From: Micromonosporaceae bacterium
Lineage (GTDB): Bacteria; Actinomycetota; Actinomycetes; Mycobacteriales; Micromonosporaceae
DNA: 64,000 bases
Reading direction: 5' to 3'
Assembly: GCA_020027875.1 (NCBI GenBank)
Contig: JAHRHA010000022.1
Location: forward strand, 1-64,000
In this document: positions 61,348 through 64,000 of the stretch, in pieces
How positions within the stretch are numbered: the stretch's first letter is position 1
How the letters are laid out: each line of letters opens with the position of its first letter
The notes under the pieces: generated by a model
Told to the model about the DNA's origin: nothing
What the model saw: the letters and a program-made list of their open reading frames with translations, nothing else
Database searches by the model: none
Translations under genes and position numbers: made by a program

Positions 61348-61400
61348 AGAGTAGCCTCATCTTGACAGTCGTCAAGGTTTTCTTGGACGACTGTCAAGAT
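61348..61400. promoter_or_regulatory. TetR operator over the SDR-operon promoter
   Basis: A perfect 15-bp inverted repeat (61359-61373 with 61386-61400) with 12 bases between. Each arm with its flank also forms a smaller palindrome (CTTGAC-AGTC-GTCAAG at 61361-61376), so two dimers could bind. On the SDR strand TTGACG (61375-61370) and TACTCT (61353-61348), 16 apart, make a promoter overlapped by the repeat. Control by the adjacent TetR is inferred. Confidence 0.7.
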
Positions 61401-61501
61401 TTTTGATGACCATCCACGGACGTGCGTATAGACTCGGCTCCGACCCGCAGGCCGCGGGCGGTCCCAGGCAGTTGCCAGCAAGGCAGACGGAAGAGTTCGC
61501 T

Positions 61502-62137
61502 GTGACGCAGGTTGCGCAGAGTAATCGCGACAGGATCTCGCGCCGCCAGGTCGACAAGTTCGCCGAGCGGCGGGCACAGCTGGCCGACTCGGCGCTGCTG
61601 ACGCTGTCCGAGTTGGGCTATGCCCGGACCAGCCTGCGGGAAATCGCGCAGAACTCCGAGTTCTCGCACGGCGTGCTGCACTACTACTTCACCGACAAGG
61701 TCGACCTCATCATGGCGTGCGTGCGGCAGTACAAGGCGCACTGTGTCACCCGTTACGACCAGATTGTCGCAACGTCACGTACAGCTGATGAGCTAAAGCT
61801 GGAGTTTGCCGCCGGCCTGGCCAATACGCTGCGCGAGGACGCTGCGATGCACCGCCTCTGGTATGACCTGCGCACCCAAAGCATGTTCGAGCCGTCATTC
61901 CAGGCCGACGTTGCCGAGATCGACCAGAGTCTCGAGCGGATGATCTGGCGGATCGTGAGCCAGTTCGCCGAACTCGCGGGGGCCCCGCCCGCGGTCCCGC
62001 CCGATGTTGCGTACGCGATCTTCGACGGGTTGTTCCAGCAAAGCCTGCTGAAACACCTGTCCGGGAACAGCGAAGCGGGCAGCGAACTGCAGGCACAGGT
62101 CGAGCAACTCATGGACAAACTCGTACTCAGTTCGTGA
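61502..62137 (+). CDS. TetR-family transcriptional regulator
   Basis: 211 residues from GTG 61502, with GGAAGAG 6 bases upstream; the frame is open to 61403. The helix-turn-helix is LGYARTSLREIAQNSEFSHGVLHYYFTDKVDLI (within residues ~30-60). The ligand domain has a C-terminal all-helical bundle (IFDGLFQQSLLKHLSGN). Divergent from the SDR operon across a strong palindrome, so it most likely represses that operon and itself. The ligand is probably an acyl-CoA or related intermediate. Confidence 0.92.
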   Translation: MTQVAQSNRDRISRRQVDKFAERRAQLADSALLTLSELGYARTSLREIAQNSEFSHGVLHYYFTDKVDLIMACVRQYKAHCVTRYDQIVATSRTADELKLEFAAGLANTLREDAAMHRLWYDLRTQSMFEPSFQADVAEIDQSLERMIWRIVSQFAELAGAPPAVPPDVAYAIFDGLFQQSLLKHLSGNSEAGSELQAQVEQLMDKLVLSS

Positions 62138-62149
62138 GCGGCGGCATTG

Positions 62150-63121
62150 TCAGGTTGTCGTACCCACCACGGCCTCGGTCTCCAGCTGCGTGCCGGGTGC
62201 CACCGTCGTCGGTGGGGTGGCGCGCCGCCCTCGGGCGAGGCGCCGTTGCACGTATACGGCCAGTTTCGACAAGGCGTAGTTCACGCTGATGTAGATGAGC
62301 CCGACCACGAAGTAGAGCTGGATCGGATTGTTCAGGATGTTGATTGCCTGTGACGCGACGTTGAGCAGATCGTCGTACCCGATGAGGAAGCCCAGCGATG
62401 TGTCCTTGAGGACGACGACCATCTGGCTGATCAGCGCCGGCAGCATGATCCGGTAGGCCTGCGGCAGCAGGATGAGCCGGGTGGTCTGGAACGGCGACAG
62501 GCCCATGGCCGCGGCCGCCTCTGCCTGGCCGGTGGGCAGACCGGTCATCCCGGAACGAAGGATCTCCGCGATGACGACTCCATTGTAGATCGTGAGCCCG
62601 ATGACGACGTACCAGAGCGTGTCGAAGTCGAGGCCGAACTCGGGCAGGCCCCGGCCGACAAAGAAAATCGTGATCACGACCGGCAGCCCGCGAAACACCT
62701 CGACGCAGAATCGGGTCACCGCATTGAGTACGCGAGTGAGCGCCCGCAGGGCCTGCGCCGCGGCCGGGGCGAGCCCGACGTAGCGGCGGCGCCGCAGCGA
62801 CTGAAGCTGGACCCGGACCAACGCCAGCACGGTACCGATGATCAACGACGTGATGATGGCCAGCACCGCCGCGATGAGCGTGTTGCGGAATCCTTGGCCG
62901 AGCCGGGTCCACAGCTGGTCGAACAACGGGTTGGCGGGGTCGATGATCGGACCCCATTTCTTCATGGTGAACTGCCCGTTGCGCTCCAACGGGAGGTAGA
63001 TGAAGAGATAGGCGCCCACGACGATCGCGACGGCAGACACCACACTGACGATCAGCGTGATGCGCCGCGTCCTGGGCCCGGGCGCGTCGTAGAGAACGGC
63101 GTCGGCAGCGTCACGTTTCAT
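62150..63121 (-). CDS. gluD: Glutamate-type ABC transporter permease GluD
   Basis: 323 residues from ATG 63121, overlapping gluC by ATGA; the frame open to 63361 shadows gluC. A HisM/GlnP-type permease: an extended N-terminal segment with helix RRITLIVSVVSAVAIVVGAYLFIYL and a conserved FTMKKWGPIIDPANPLF loop, then core helices with FVEVFRGLPVVITIFFVGRG-like block (CVEVFRGLPVVITIFF) and EAA loop GQAEAAAAMGLSPFQTTRLILLPQA. Matches actinobacterial GluD in length and N-terminal extension. Confidence 0.92.
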   Translation of the reverse strand: MKRDAADAVLYDAPGPRTRRITLIVSVVSAVAIVVGAYLFIYLPLERNGQFTMKKWGPIIDPANPLFDQLWTRLGQGFRNTLIAAVLAIITSLIIGTVLALVRVQLQSLRRRRYVGLAPAAAQALRALTRVLNAVTRFCVEVFRGLPVVITIFFVGRGLPEFGLDFDTLWYVVIGLTIYNGVVIAEILRSGMTGLPTGQAEAAAAMGLSPFQTTRLILLPQAYRIMLPALISQMVVVLKDTSLGFLIGYDDLLNVASQAINILNNPIQLYFVVGLIYISVNYALSKLAVYVQRRLARGRRATPPTTVAPGTQLETEAVVGTTT

Positions 63122-63828
63122 CGGGCCGCCCCCGCCCGACGCTTCTCGACCTGGTCCAGCAGGATGCCCAGCGGCACCGTCATGATCAGATAGCCGATCG
63201 AGATCCCGATGAACACCGGGATCAGAGGCAGGCCCTCCTGCGAGGTCAGCGTGTTCATGGCGTCCGACAGGGATCCGCTGACGCCGAAGAAACCGCTCAA
63301 CGCGGAGTTCTTGATCATGGCGATGATCACGCTGCCGAGCGGCACGATGGCGAACTTCCACGCCTGCGGCAGCACGACGTACCGCACGTTCTGGGTGAAG
63401 GTAAGACCCAACGAGCGGGCGGCCTCCGCCTGCCCAGGCGACACGGCGTTGACGCCGCTGCGAAGCGCCTCACACACGAATGCGCCGGTGTAGAAGCCTA
63501 GGGCGATGATGAAGAACCGGAAGTACGGCAGGTCGATCGCGAGCCTGGAGAAGATGGCGTCCAGGACGGGGACCTTGAGGAAGTTGGCGCTGGAGCCCAA
63601 CTGCGGCAGGCCGAACGCGGCGAAGAAGCTGACCACGGTCAGCGGCACGTTGCGGAACAGGGTCACGTACGCGGTACCGACCGCCCGCAGCGGCGGCAGC
63701 GGCGAGATCCGCATGACCGCCACGACGGTGCCGATGATCAGCGCGCCAACACCGGCCAGGAAGCAGATCTGGAGCGTGACCCAGAAACCGCTAGCGAACG
63801 TGTCGAAACGGTCGATCAGGATCCCCAC
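63118..63828 (-). CDS. gluC: Glutamate-type ABC transporter permease GluC
   Basis: 236 residues from GTG 63828. Five or six helices, with FASGFWVTLQICFLAGVGALI, TLFRNVPLTVVSFFAAFGLP and the EAA loop GQAEAARSLGLTFTQNVRYVVLPQA. It pairs with GluD to form the channel for glutamate or a similar acidic amino acid. The neighbouring partial gene is the binding protein. Confidence 0.92.
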   Translation of the reverse strand: MGILIDRFDTFASGFWVTLQICFLAGVGALIIGTVVAVMRISPLPPLRAVGTAYVTLFRNVPLTVVSFFAAFGLPQLGSSANFLKVPVLDAIFSRLAIDLPYFRFFIIALGFYTGAFVCEALRSGVNAVSPGQAEAARSLGLTFTQNVRYVVLPQAWKFAIVPLGSVIIAMIKNSALSGFFGVSGSLSDAMNTLTSQEGLPLIPVFIGISIGYLIMTVPLGILLDQVEKRRAGAAR

Positions 63829-63909
63829 CGGGTCTCCTCACCCTTCCACGGTGTCGACCGCGGTCGCCGCGTGGGCCGAAACCCGCGCGGCGACCGAGTC
63901 GCTGCTATC

Positions 63910-64000
63910 TCAGTACCGGTTGACCGCCGGCCCGGTCGGCGCCGGAGCGACATCACCGACGGTGTCCGACCACGCCTTGGCGTACCGGCCGTCGGCGTAG
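63910..64000 (-). CDS. gluB: Glutamate ABC transporter binding protein, C-terminal end (cut by window)
   Basis: About 29 codons before the TGA at 63912-63910: YADGRYAKAWSDTVG, then a Pro/Ala/Gly-rich end PAPTGPAVNRY. Such an end, and its place directly upstream of gluC, fit the binding lipoprotein of a gluABCD operon. Most of the gene lies outside the window. Confidence 0.7.
   Translation of the reverse strand, partial: YADGRYAKAWSDTVGDVAPAPTGPAVNRY

Noticed and set aside
1-64000. tRNA, rRNA, transposase genes
   Set aside because: None recognised on either strand by eye; a tRNA scan would be decisive.

Overview
This is a high-GC actinobacterial chromosome segment. The backbone order ftsK – rimO – pgsA – nat – pncC/cinA – clgR – pspA – (insert) – DUF3046 – recA – recX – rny – gluBCD resembles Micromonosporaceae (Micromonospora/Actinoplanes type). 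GTG starts, ATGA overlaps, an F420-type oxidoreductase, a two-DnaA-box recA promoter region and a mycobacterial-type RecA intein also fit an actinobacterium. No rRNA, tRNA, CRISPR array or intact insertion sequence was recognised.

Layout. 1-1.8 kb: 5' part of an HNH endonuclease, YihY membrane protein, DUF2784. 1.8-13.3 kb: ftsK, LtrA, a lipoprotein hydrolase/MarR divergon, rimO-pgsA-nat-pncC, an ArsR/SRPBCC pair, clgR and pspA. 13.4-26.2 kb: repair and housekeeping accessory genes (Nei2, F420 oxidoreductase, Lhr helicase, LysE exporter, a PPOX-GNAT fusion with its divergent MocR regulator). 26.3-28.1 kb: a decayed aminotransferase next to an intact ddl. 28.2-31.6 kb: a three-gene signalling operon (RR-PP2C phosphatase, CHASE3-like/HAMP histidine kinase, single-domain RR).

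32.0-42.3 kb is the most interesting stretch: five genes joined by 4-bp overlaps (GT2-GtrA-HprK-like triple fusion, GT-C/GT39 transferase, PF04185 phosphoesterase, membrane-anchored GH99-like hydrolase, metallophosphoesterase) followed by a secreted DNRLRE/beta-helix protein. Together they look like an envelope-glycan module: make a polyprenyl-phosphate sugar inside, flip it, use it outside, then trim and dephosphorylate the product. The product is unknown.

42.4-51.9 kb: a gutted VWA gene, a polyamine-type ABC transporter (potADBC order), two paralogous lipoproteins, an acyl-CoA dehydrogenase and an MFS transporter. 51.9-57.7 kb: DUF3046, recA interrupted by a 437-residue LAGLIDADG intein, recX, rny. 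57.8-62.1 kb: a TetR-controlled operon (SDR, saccharopine-dehydrogenase-like, acyl-CoA ligase). 62.1-64.0 kb: gluD, gluC and the end of gluB.

Three genes are visibly broken (a GNAT gene with an in-frame TGA, an aminotransferase with a frameshift plus deletion, a VWA gene with deletions). Several strong palindromes are candidate operators, and five convergent junctions carry large hairpins. All family calls come from reading the sequence; no database search was run.
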